Shown here in pieces: positions 17,086 to 24,335 of a stretch of DNA of 64,000 nucleotides (position 1 is its first letter; each line of letters begins with the position of its first letter). Below the pieces are notes generated by a model, which ran no database searches, was not told the DNA's origin, and worked only from the letters and a program-made list of their open reading frames with translations. The stretch comes from Thermoactinomyces intermedius (GTDB lineage Bacteria; Bacillota; Bacilli; Thermoactinomycetales; Thermoactinomycetaceae): the NCBI RefSeq assembly GCF_016055025.1, contig NZ_JAECVW010000007.1; one strand, 5' to 3'. Position numbers and translations under genes: made by a program.

Positions 17086-18015
17086 CTATTGATCTTTCCA
17101 AGTGTTCAGGTTATCGAAAACTTCTTTGGTGATGCGGGTGCCGCGGTTGCTCTTTTTATTTCCGTATACGCCGTTGGTGTGGATGGCAATGCTGCAAACC
17201 CCGCAATTCTGATATTGCTCCTGGTAAACGGGCGATCCGCTTTGTCCGGCATACGTGTCGTTGTCATACAGCAATTTGTATGGGGTGGTTTCCCGAATCC
17301 GGTCTCTGTGTTCCCATTGGGTGCCTTGCGGTTTGTCACCGGGATAACCGCTGATGTTCACCTGCGTGCCATTTAACGATCCGCTCTGCCAGCGGTATCC
17401 GAACCAGCCGGTTTGGTTTCCCACGTTTTGATCCAATTTGACGGCTCCGTAATCATAATTGGTGTTGCCTTGCCGGGTCCATCCGATAACCGAGTAAAAA
17501 CGGGTGGCTTTTGCATAACCAAACGGCAAACGGTTGCCGTCCCGTCCGGGATAGACTTTTGCCCACGAGGCCCATTTTTTCTCATCCGGGTCAAAGACGC
17601 AGTGCCCGGCTGTTGCAACGGTGTCCGGCCCGATCAGCCAACCGGTGCAGTTTCCGAGATCGCTTTGGATCTGGACGACGGCGCTGTAGGGGTATTTGGA
17701 AGTGTCTTTCACCCGCGTCCGGTTATCCGGCCCGATGACGGATTCGGCCGATGCGCCGTTTGGGGAATGGTTTTTTTCACGCACTTTCAGCATGTTTCCT
17801 TCAAACCCTTTGCTGTAGGCGCCCCCGGAGGTTTGGACAATGTCTCCCGACTGCGTGGATTGTCGGATGCTTTTGCCGTCGCTGGCCACGGGGGTATGGG
17901 GGGAAGTTTCGGCAAACACTGCATCGGCTTTGGCAAAGGACCAAGAAGCGGGAACCATCAGCAAAAGGGTTGACAAAAAGGAAACTGTCATTCGCAAACC
18001 ATTGGCATGTCGCAT
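17086..18015 (-). CDS. Secreted glutamyl endopeptidase (S1B serine protease, Blase/V8-like)
   Basis: A 309-residue preproprotease. Residues 1-30 form a signal peptide, then a propeptide of about 60 residues. The mature enzyme probably begins at SVIGPDNRTRV (S92), the N-terminus typical of Bacillus licheniformis-type glutamyl endopeptidase, giving about 218 residues. The triad is His in TVATAGHCVFD, Asp in NTNYDYGAV and Ser in YAGQSGSPVY. The C-terminal histidine that reads the P1 glutamate is in AIHTNGVYG, and the protein ends RGTRITKEVFDN. Cleavage after Glu91 would be unusual for this family (Lys or Asn is common) and might allow self-activation. AAGGAGG precedes the ATG. It is expected to be extracellular. 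Confidence 0.93.
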   Translation of the reverse strand: MRHANGLRMTVSFLSTLLLMVPASWSFAKADAVFAETSPHTPVASDGKSIRQSTQSGDIVQTSGGAYSKGFEGNMLKVREKNHSPNGASAESVIGPDNRTRVKDTSKYPYSAVVQIQSDLGNCTGWLIGPDTVATAGHCVFDPDEKKWASWAKVYPGRDGNRLPFGYAKATRFYSVIGWTRQGNTNYDYGAVKLDQNVGNQTGWFGYRWQSGSLNGTQVNISGYPGDKPQGTQWEHRDRIRETTPYKLLYDNDTYAGQSGSPVYQEQYQNCGVCSIAIHTNGVYGNKKSNRGTRITKEVFDNLNTWKDQ

Positions 18016-18083
18016 GGATATCCTCCTTCGGCGATATGTAAAGTTACGAGAATATTATAAATAAATGGAATAATTGTTACAAT

Positions 18084-18176
18084 CAGGGAACGGGTGAGAC
18101 AAAAGCCGATTCAAAGTAAAAAACCGAGGATTCCGGCTTTTATCACGATGAATGGAATCTTGCAGTCCCGTTCCTG
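18084..18176. repeat. Nested inverted repeat, function unknown
   Basis: Outer arms CAGGGAACGGG (18084-18094) and CCCGTTCCTG (18167-18176) enclose inner arms AAAAGCCG (18101-18108) and CGGCTTTT (18134-18141). The 93-bp block lies between the protease start and the YhzD-like gene end and contains no coding frame. It could be a small mobile-type element remnant, a structured RNA or a cruciform. Confidence 0.45.
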
Positions 18177-18188
18177 AGAGGAAGGAAA

Positions 18189-18216
18189 AGCCTGAAAGAT
18201 GATCTCTTTCAGGCTT
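18189..18216 (-). terminator. Hairpin overlapping the stop of the YhzD-like gene
   Basis: AAAGCCTGAAAGA/TCTTTCAGGCTTT around TGATC, 13-bp stem, overlapping the last codon of the minus-strand gene; it probably terminates it. Confidence 0.6.
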
Positions 18217-18424
18217 TGTTGGATGAAGCATTTCCCCGGTAGGGATGCGGTTTGAAGGAAACGAGACGTCCTGTCACATGGAATATGCGGTGAGGTTTAT
18301 CTTGATGGCCGTTTTCGGAAAGCCAGGCATAGCCCAGTTTTTTGGCTTCGTCGTCACTTGTGGCATTGATGGGCCCATCATACAGCAGTTGGCCATCCAT
18401 ATCATATACCGTCATGTGATACAC
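18209..18424 (-). CDS. Small YhzD-like protein
   Basis: A 71-residue protein beginning MYHMTVYDMDGQLLYDG and continuing with SDDEAKKLGYAWLSENG and KPHRIFHVTGRLVSF. This resembles the short Bacillus YhzD-like family of unknown function in length and in the pattern D-G, EAKK-G, K-HR. Cytosolic, no membrane segment. AGGTGATCC lies upstream of the ATG. It stands alone between two terminating hairpins. Family assignment is by recognition of the pattern and is moderately sure. Confidence 0.65.
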   Translation of the reverse strand: MYHMTVYDMDGQLLYDGPINATSDDEAKKLGYAWLSENGHQDKPHRIFHVTGRLVSFKPHPYRGNASSNKA

Positions 18425-18485
18425 GGATTTGGATCACCTCGAATGAAAATTTAAAAGTGTAACTTTATTATATCATTTTTAATGG

Positions 18486-19283
18486 TTATGTGGTTTCGGT
18501 CAATAAATAACCGGCTTTGTCGGTGGCTTGGACCAATTCTTTGCGCAACCGGCGTTCCACTTCACCTTGTTTCCCGTTTTCTGCCCGTGCTTGGATCCGG
18601 ACAATGGACGACTGCGGGGTCACATCCACCACGCCCAGTACGTTTGGACCGTCGATCACGCCCGGCAACAATTCCCGGAGAAGCCGGCATTGTTCCTCCA
18701 GATAAGCGAGGGCCTGATCCAGATCGGTTTTGGTTGAAAGGGGAAGATCCACTTTGGCCAGCATGTGCCCGCGGGAATGGTTGGTGAGGGATTTGATATC
18801 CCGGTTTAAAATAAAGTGCAAATCCCCTTCCGGATCGCGGATTTTCAGGACGCGGAGGCCCACATGCTCCACGGTGCCGGAAAATCCGTTGACGGTGACA
18901 TCTTCCCCGACTTGCACTTGGTCTTCCAGCAAAATGAAAAATCCGGAGACGATGTCGGAAACCAGATCTTTTGCGCCAAAACCGATGGCAAGCCCCAGGA
19001 CGCCGGCACTGGCCAAAATGGCAGAAATGTTGATGTGAAATTCGGCCAGGATGGAGACCAAAGCGATGAAGATGATTACATAGGTGGTGACATTGATCAG
19101 GATGCTTTGAATGGTTTTTAACCTTAACTGCGTCCCTTTGCTGAGGCGGCTGTGGGTGGTCAGGCGGATGATCAATTTTCTGGCGATGATGATGCTGATG
19201 ATCGAAAGCAAAATGATGATCCCGATTGCGATGACGGATGCAAGAATTGATCCCCAATCGAGTTTCAATATCATGTTTATCAT
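18486..19283 (-). CDS. Small-conductance mechanosensitive channel (MscS family)
   Basis: A 265-residue MscS-type channel that opens on membrane tension to release solutes. Hydrophobic helices at about 10-35 and 75-110 precede the pore helix SAGVLGLAIGFGAKDLVSDIVSGFFILLEDQ, which has the Gly/Ala packing typical of TM3. The beta domain follows (VGEDVTVNGFSGTVEHVGLRVLKIRD) and then the C-terminal alpha/beta part. ATG 19283 is chosen because AAGGGGGG lies nine bases upstream; the ten residues before it are unsupported. It is monocistronic, divergent from the MFS gene at 19369. Confidence 0.93.
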   Translation of the reverse strand: MINMILKLDWGSILASVIAIGIIILLSIISIIIARKLIIRLTTHSRLSKGTQLRLKTIQSILINVTTYVIIFIALVSILAEFHINISAILASAGVLGLAIGFGAKDLVSDIVSGFFILLEDQVQVGEDVTVNGFSGTVEHVGLRVLKIRDPEGDLHFILNRDIKSLTNHSRGHMLAKVDLPLSTKTDLDQALAYLEEQCRLLRELLPGVIDGPNVLGVVDVTPQSSIVRIQARAENGKQGEVERRLRKELVQATDKAGYLLTETT

Positions 19284-19368
19284 TTGCGTGTCCCCCCTTC
19301 TGATGTTGAGCAATCATGATTAAAACCAATATAATGGTTTGGGAAGATTTTGAAAAGGGGGCGTAAAC

Positions 19369-20559
19369 ATGGCCTGGTCTCTCCGGACTTTCAGAGGAAT
19401 GATCTGGATGATTTGCGTGGCCGGGATGACCCAGGGGTTATTGATTCCGCTGTTGACGATGTTTCTGGAAGAAAGAGGCGTGCAAGCCGATTTTAACGGG
19501 CTGAGTGCCTCTGCGCTTTATCTCGGCATCTTGCTCGCGGCTCCCCTCGGTCCGGCCATGGTCCGGCGAATCGGTGTGAAGAAATCGATCCTCGCCGGGT
19601 TGTACATTGTCACCGTTGCCGTTTGTTTTTTTCCGTTTTTTCAAAGTTTCTGGGTATGGACCGGGCTTCGCTTTCTGGTCGGCATCGGCGACAGTTTGTT
19701 GCACTATGCCACCCAATTGTGGATCACCATCCATGCGCCCGTGAAAGAAAGGGGGCGCCGGATTTCCCAATACGGGTTCGCTTATGGATTGGGATTTGGG
19801 ATCGGTCCGCTGGGACTGAATCTGGTTCATTTTGGAGAAACGGTTCCGTTTCTCTTTGTTTTGTGTATCCTCCTTTTTTCCATTTACTTAACCGGCCGTT
19901 TAACGATCGCCGGATCTTTGGACAATGAAGAGAAAGAGACCGGAACGCACGGCAAAAGTTCATTGAGAACGGTCTACCGGCTTGGCTTCATCGCTTTTTG
20001 CTCCCCGTTCATTTACGGGTTTTTGGAAACGGCGTTGACGGGGAATTTCCCGGTGATCGGCATGCGGGAAGGCATGAGCCAAAGCTTTATCTCCCTTTTG
20101 ATTTCTGCATTTGTCTGGGGCAGTTTGCTTTTTCAGGTGCCGCTCGGGGTGTTGGGGGACCGGATCGGCCGTAAAAATCTGCTGATTGTGGTTTGTTCGG
20201 CCGGGGCGGCCGGCATGTTTGTCATTCCGTATTTTTTGTCCAACGGGATTTATCTTTTTGTTTCTTTCGTCCTGATTGGCGGTTTGGTCGGCTCCCTTTA
20301 CTCCATGGGACTGGCCTGCGCCACGGATTTGCTTCCGGCCCGCTTCTTGCCGGCAGCCAATGCCATCGCTTCGGTTCATTTCAGTGTCGGCAGCATTCTC
20401 GGCCCTTCTTTGGGCGGTTTTTCCATTGAAAAAGCAGGCGGGGAAATGTTGTTCATCACCATCGGATGTATGCTGACGGGATATGTGTTGATGATTTTGT
20501 TGGAGAAGATGAGCAACCGGATGAATTCGTTCAAATCCAAAGAAAAACAAGCGGTGTAA
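19369..20559 (+). CDS. Major facilitator superfamily transporter
   Basis: A 396-residue protein with about 12 hydrophobic segments in two halves. It has the MFS loop 2-3 motif region (LGPAMVRRIGVKKS) and its repeat in the second half (PLGVLGDRIGRKNL). The C-terminus is charged (MNSFKSKEKQAV). The substrate is not evident; the fold suggests a drug or metabolite exporter of the 12-TM class. AAGGGGG lies eight bases before the ATG. It converges on the serine hydrolase gene with an 18-base gap and no obvious terminator. Confidence 0.88.
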   Translation: MAWSLRTFRGMIWMICVAGMTQGLLIPLLTMFLEERGVQADFNGLSASALYLGILLAAPLGPAMVRRIGVKKSILAGLYIVTVAVCFFPFFQSFWVWTGLRFLVGIGDSLLHYATQLWITIHAPVKERGRRISQYGFAYGLGFGIGPLGLNLVHFGETVPFLFVLCILLFSIYLTGRLTIAGSLDNEEKETGTHGKSSLRTVYRLGFIAFCSPFIYGFLETALTGNFPVIGMREGMSQSFISLLISAFVWGSLLFQVPLGVLGDRIGRKNLLIVVCSAGAAGMFVIPYFLSNGIYLFVSFVLIGGLVGSLYSMGLACATDLLPARFLPAANAIASVHFSVGSILGPSLGGFSIEKAGGEMLFITIGCMLTGYVLMILLEKMSNRMNSFKSKEKQAV

Positions 20560-20577
20560 ACCGGTCCGCCGGACGAA

Positions 20578-22269
20578 TCAATAGGTCCGGCGTTCCCATC
20601 CTTCCCCCTGCCAATGAAGCGGGATGGTTTTTCCGCGGGTTTCGATGACCGGATCTTTGACGTACCAGCCGCGCCCGTTGACACTTTCATTGGTCTGATA
20701 ATGGAAGCGGACAAAACGGGCTTGTTCGGGAACCAAAATGGCGTAAGTCTTCCAATTTTTGCGGTTTCCGCTGAATTGTTCCGCCGTGAACCAATGCCGG
20801 CCGTCGGCGGAAAACTCCACCGTGGCTTGATCATGGTCCGGTTCAATCCGGTGCCAAGTCGTAAATACAAGGGTGCGGTCGTCGGACGAAAGCGGCAGGG
20901 ATGCCACCAGCGAACGGGACAATTGGTCGCCGTAACCGGAAAACCAAGCCGGCACTTTGCCCGGGATTTTCACGGGGATGGCGTCCGCCGCCATGCGTGC
21001 CACTTCCCTTCGCAGCGGATTGATGGATGCGGTTTCGCGGGTCGGGTGGACGCGATTGGTCAAAAGGATGGCGATCGTTCCCTGGCTGCGGTTGATCACC
21101 AGCGAAGTTCCGGTGAATCCGGTGTGGCCCATCGCATCGGGCCCGCTGAGTGCGTCCATGTACCAGCCTTGGTTTAATTCCCAGCCGAGACCGTGGTCAT
21201 CGCCGGGAAATTCCGTGTTATAGTTGTTTTCCATCAGACGGACGGTCTCTTTTTTTAAAATCCGCGTGGATCCGTATTTTCCGTCCATCAAGATCATATG
21301 GGCGAAGACAGCCAAATCGCGGGCTGTGGAAAAAACCCCGGCATGTCCGGCCACTCCGTCCAGTGCCGCCGCATTTTCATCATGCACGGTCCCCCACACC
21401 AACCCCCGGCCGGTCCACGGTTGATACTCCGTGGCGGCAATCCGGTGTTTCAACTTTTGCGGAGGGTTGTAAAAGGTGTCATGCATGTGAAGCGGGCCCG
21501 TGATTTCTTTTTGGACAAATTGATCCAGCCGCTGTCCGGAAAGGCGTTCGACAAGAACCCCCAGCGCAATCATGTTGAGATCACTGTAGGTGTAAGTGGT
21601 TCCGGGCGGATGGTCCAGCGGGTAAGTCAAAGCGATTTGCAACCGTTCTTCCCGGCTGTTTCCCATTTGATAAAGCGGAATGCCGGAACGAAAGCCGGAT
21701 GTGTGCGTCAGAAGCTGGCGGATGGTGACCGATTGCTTTTTGTTTTGAGCAAACTCGGGGATGTATCTGGCGACGGGGTCATCCAGCCTGAACCGTCCCT
21801 TTTCATACAATTTCATCACTGCCACGGACGTGAAAATTTTGCTGATGGATGCGAGGTCGTAGATGGTGTCTTCCCGTGCGGGGATCGGAGGATGAACCGG
21901 AGTCTGCCGGTCGTCGGCATAACAGACGGCATATCCATAAGCTTGGTGTTTCACGATGGTTCCTTTGCGCGCGACAAGAAGGACGGCTCCCGGGGTCATG
22001 TTTTCCCGGATGGCCTGACGGATGATGGTGTCCATATGAAGAAGCGGTTTGGATACCATGCCGCCGGATTCGGGAGATCCCGGTTGAAGAACCGGACGGA
22101 TCGGGCGAGCATCTCCCCAGACCGGGTTGTTGTCCGGGCGGCGGTCGGAGGCATAAAGTTGCGCGGGAGTTTTTCCGTCGATTCCGTTTCCCCAAGCGAT
22201 AGCCGGAGCCAAGGCGGGGAAGATCAGTGAAGTGACCAGCAACAGATGGATGCCGGTTTTTTTGTACAC
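20578..22269 (-). CDS. Secreted serine hydrolase, beta-lactamase/penicillin-binding protein family, with C-terminal domain
   Basis: A protein of about 563 residues. A signal peptide (LLLVTSLIFPALAPAIAWG) is followed by a class C beta-lactamase/DD-peptidase-like domain at about 80-440. This has the nucleophile motif SISK (DLASISKIFTSVAV), the YSDLN motif (Y-x-N) and HTGFTG as the third motif. After about residue 455 comes a beta-rich C-terminal domain (FTTWHRIEPDHDQATVEFSA). The GTG at 22269 is used because AGGAGG lies ten bases before it; the ATG three codons upstream sits only one or two bases from that site. It is likely exported and active on cell-wall peptides or esters. An esterase role is equally possible. 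Confidence 0.85.
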   Translation of the reverse strand: MYKKTGIHLLLVTSLIFPALAPAIAWGNGIDGKTPAQLYASDRRPDNNPVWGDARPIRPVLQPGSPESGGMVSKPLLHMDTIIRQAIRENMTPGAVLLVARKGTIVKHQAYGYAVCYADDRQTPVHPPIPAREDTIYDLASISKIFTSVAVMKLYEKGRFRLDDPVARYIPEFAQNKKQSVTIRQLLTHTSGFRSGIPLYQMGNSREERLQIALTYPLDHPPGTTYTYSDLNMIALGVLVERLSGQRLDQFVQKEITGPLHMHDTFYNPPQKLKHRIAATEYQPWTGRGLVWGTVHDENAAALDGVAGHAGVFSTARDLAVFAHMILMDGKYGSTRILKKETVRLMENNYNTEFPGDDHGLGWELNQGWYMDALSGPDAMGHTGFTGTSLVINRSQGTIAILLTNRVHPTRETASINPLRREVARMAADAIPVKIPGKVPAWFSGYGDQLSRSLVASLPLSSDDRTLVFTTWHRIEPDHDQATVEFSADGRHWFTAEQFSGNRKNWKTYAILVPEQARFVRFHYQTNESVNGRGWYVKDPVIETRGKTIPLHWQGEGWERRTY

Positions 22270-22332
22270 GGCCCACATTCCTCCTCTTTGGTCGGTTAAT
22301 TTTATTTTAATCCATTTTGGCAGGAGAAAGAC

Positions 22333-22359
22333 ACCGGAAACGGAGGAAAGGTGTTTCCG
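22333..22359 (-). terminator. Weak hairpin after rnz
   Basis: CCGGAAAC/GTTTCCGG with an 11-base loop just past the rnz stop codon; the minus-strand tail is only moderately T-rich (TGTCTTTCTC). Confidence 0.5.
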
Positions 22360-22360
22360 G

Positions 22361-23296
22361 TCAGGAAGCGCCGTGCGGAGGCAGGGTGTAACTCCATCGG
22401 TCCCGTGCCAGATCGGTCGACGGGAAAACAGCTCTGGCTTCCTGGAGCAAAGCTTTGCATTCTTCTTCTTGAAACCGGGTGCTGATATGGTTCAGGATCA
22501 AATGTTTCACCCCGGCTTCTTTGGCGACGGCGGCGGCTTGCGTGCAAGTGGAGTGAAAGTATTTGCGGGCCAGATCTTCCTGATCCCGGCGGTACGTTGC
22601 CTCATGAATCAGCAAATCGCAACGGTTTGCAAGAAGGCAGGCTTCGGGAGTGTACCGGGTGTCTCCGAGAATCGCCAAGGTTCTTCCTTTTTTCGGGGAG
22701 CTGACATAATCTTCCCCTTTTAACACCCGGCCGTCGGGAAGGGTGACGGTTTTCCCTTCTTTTAACAAGCGGTAATGAGGGCTGGGCGGGATCCCGGATT
22801 TTTCCAACTTTTCCACATTCAATCTGCCGGGTTGATCCGGTTCTTCCAGACGATATCCGTACGAAGGGATGCCGTGATCCAGCTTTTTGGCCCGGATGGA
22901 AAAAGGCGGCGCTTCAAATTGGCAATCATCGCCTTCCATTTCGACGATCTCCAGCGGATACCGGAGAAAGGTGTGGCTTGTCTTTAACGTGATTTCGACA
23001 AACGCTCGGATTCCTTTCGGGCCGTACAAGGTGAGGGGGGAGGTGGCGCCTTGGAACGAACGGCTTCCCAAAACCCCCGGCAGTCCGAAGAGATGGTCGC
23101 CGTGTAAATGAGTGATGAAAAGCCGGTTGATTTTGGCCAGTTTCACCGGCGAGTCCCAGATTTGATGCTGTGTGGCTTCGCCGCAGTCAAAAAGCCAAAT
23201 CTGCCCGTGATACTCGGGCATGATCAATGCCAGGGAGGATACGTTGCGGTTCCGGGAGGGCACCCCGGCGCCGGTCCCCAAAAAATAACATTGCAT
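22361..23296 (-). CDS. rnz: Ribonuclease Z
   Basis: A 311-residue metallo-beta-lactamase-fold endonuclease that removes the 3' trailer of tRNA precursors lacking encoded CCA. It begins MQCYFLGTGAGVPSRNRNVSS, with the zinc motif THLHGDHLFGLPG (HxHxDH) and LLIHEATY and LILNHISTRF supplying further ligands. Length is typical. M at 23296 matches known N-termini; the upstream in-frame ATG abuts the ribosome binding site and is rejected. It follows the HAD hydrolase gene by 20 bases and is probably co-transcribed with it. Confidence 0.94.
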   Translation of the reverse strand: MQCYFLGTGAGVPSRNRNVSSLALIMPEYHGQIWLFDCGEATQHQIWDSPVKLAKINRLFITHLHGDHLFGLPGVLGSRSFQGATSPLTLYGPKGIRAFVEITLKTSHTFLRYPLEIVEMEGDDCQFEAPPFSIRAKKLDHGIPSYGYRLEEPDQPGRLNVEKLEKSGIPPSPHYRLLKEGKTVTLPDGRVLKGEDYVSSPKKGRTLAILGDTRYTPEACLLANRCDLLIHEATYRRDQEDLARKYFHSTCTQAAAVAKEAGVKHLILNHISTRFQEEECKALLQEARAVFPSTDLARDRWSYTLPPHGAS

Positions 23297-23315
23297 TGTG
23301 CAACCCATTCCTTTC

Positions 23316-24110
23316 TTATGAAGACTGGTTATATTGAAGAACCCATTCGCAAGCTTCACGGACGGAAGAAACGACCCGGCCGGCTTTTTGTTTCACTTCT
23401 TCCGGGGCATGGTGCATGGCAAAGCTGTGGGGAGTCAATTCGAGCATGGAAACATCGTTGAACGAATCCCCGACGGTTGCGATTTCCTCCGGTTTCAGGC
23501 CGAGTTCCTCCGCCAGCTTTTGAAGCGCATTCCCTTTGGAAATGCCGGGCGGCATGAAATCCAGGCAATCGGTGTCCGAAATAAAGGAATCGACTTGGGA
23601 TGGGAATCGTTGGTGAATATGTTGATCCAACCGTTTTAAATCGTTCGGGTCCCCAAAGAAGCAAACCTTGCTGGGAAACAATGATTTTCCGATTTCTTCC
23701 GGCAATTGCGGGCGGGTATGAACAGGCATCTTCATCCTTTCTTCAATGGCCCGGGCTTTTTCCGTCTTTTCGGCGACAAACATTTCGTTTTCCTCGCTGA
23801 CAAAGCAAACAAGCCCGAAAGGACGGGATGCTTCATAGATTTGTTTGGAGATGTTTCCGGGAAAGGTGACCCTTTGCAAACATTTTCCTTCTTTGGTATA
23901 GATGAAAGCCCCGTTTTGGCTGATGCGGTGAAAACGGCCTTGGATCCGGTTCATCACCTGAACGAGTTCAAAGTCCATTCTTCCGGAAGCCAATCCGATT
24001 TCAAGACCTGCATCCATCAGTTTGTGCAAGGCGTTTTGGTCTTGCGGATGGATTTGTTTTTCATGGTCGAACAGAGTGTTGTCCAAGTCGCTGATAAATA
24101 GTTTAATCAT
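23316..24110 (-). CDS. HAD superfamily hydrolase, Cof subfamily
   Basis: A 264-residue HAD phosphatase of the Cof/IIB type. Motif I is FISDLDNTLFD, with two nucleophile aspartates. Motif II is LASGRMDFEL, motif III is SKGNALQKLAEEL (Lys), and motif IV is TVGDSFNDVSMLE. The C2-type cap lies between about residues 85 and 190. Such enzymes dephosphorylate sugar phosphates, flavin or PLP-like substrates; the specific one is unknown. The start at the ATG 24110 fits the usual M-x-K-L-x-x-S-D pattern, although only a weak AGTGAG precedes it. A second Cof-type paralogue is at 34859-35695. Confidence 0.9.
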   Translation of the reverse strand: MIKLFISDLDNTLFDHEKQIHPQDQNALHKLMDAGLEIGLASGRMDFELVQVMNRIQGRFHRISQNGAFIYTKEGKCLQRVTFPGNISKQIYEASRPFGLVCFVSEENEMFVAEKTEKARAIEERMKMPVHTRPQLPEEIGKSLFPSKVCFFGDPNDLKRLDQHIHQRFPSQVDSFISDTDCLDFMPPGISKGNALQKLAEELGLKPEEIATVGDSFNDVSMLELTPHSFAMHHAPEEVKQKAGRVVSSVREACEWVLQYNQSS

Positions 24111-24300
24111 TGCTCTCACTCTTTCTCTTTATACTCTTTCTTATTTTCCTGTGGGTATCATATATGATGCTTAACTCCGGATGCAATCGCAGTGGCTTTG
24201 GATGCAGGCCGTTTGGTATGAAAATGCGGACGTTTGGTGGAAAAAGGTCATGATATCGGACGGGCGGGTTTTCCTGAAGGAGGAAGGACAGAGAAAAGAC

Positions 24301-24335
24301 AGCTTCATTCCAACGCACATTCATGGAATGAAGCT
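24301..24335 (-). terminator. Hairpin overlapping the recQ stop codon
   Basis: Perfect 12-bp arms AGCTTCATTCCA/TGGAATGAAGCT with an 11-base loop and the minus-strand tail GTCTTTTC. The 190 bases between it and the HAD gene hold no credible gene. Confidence 0.6.

Noticed and set aside
24103..24324. A 73-codon minus-strand frame between HAD and recQ genes
   Set aside because: It lacks a ribosome binding site and overlaps the HAD start and the recQ terminator; no family resemblance.
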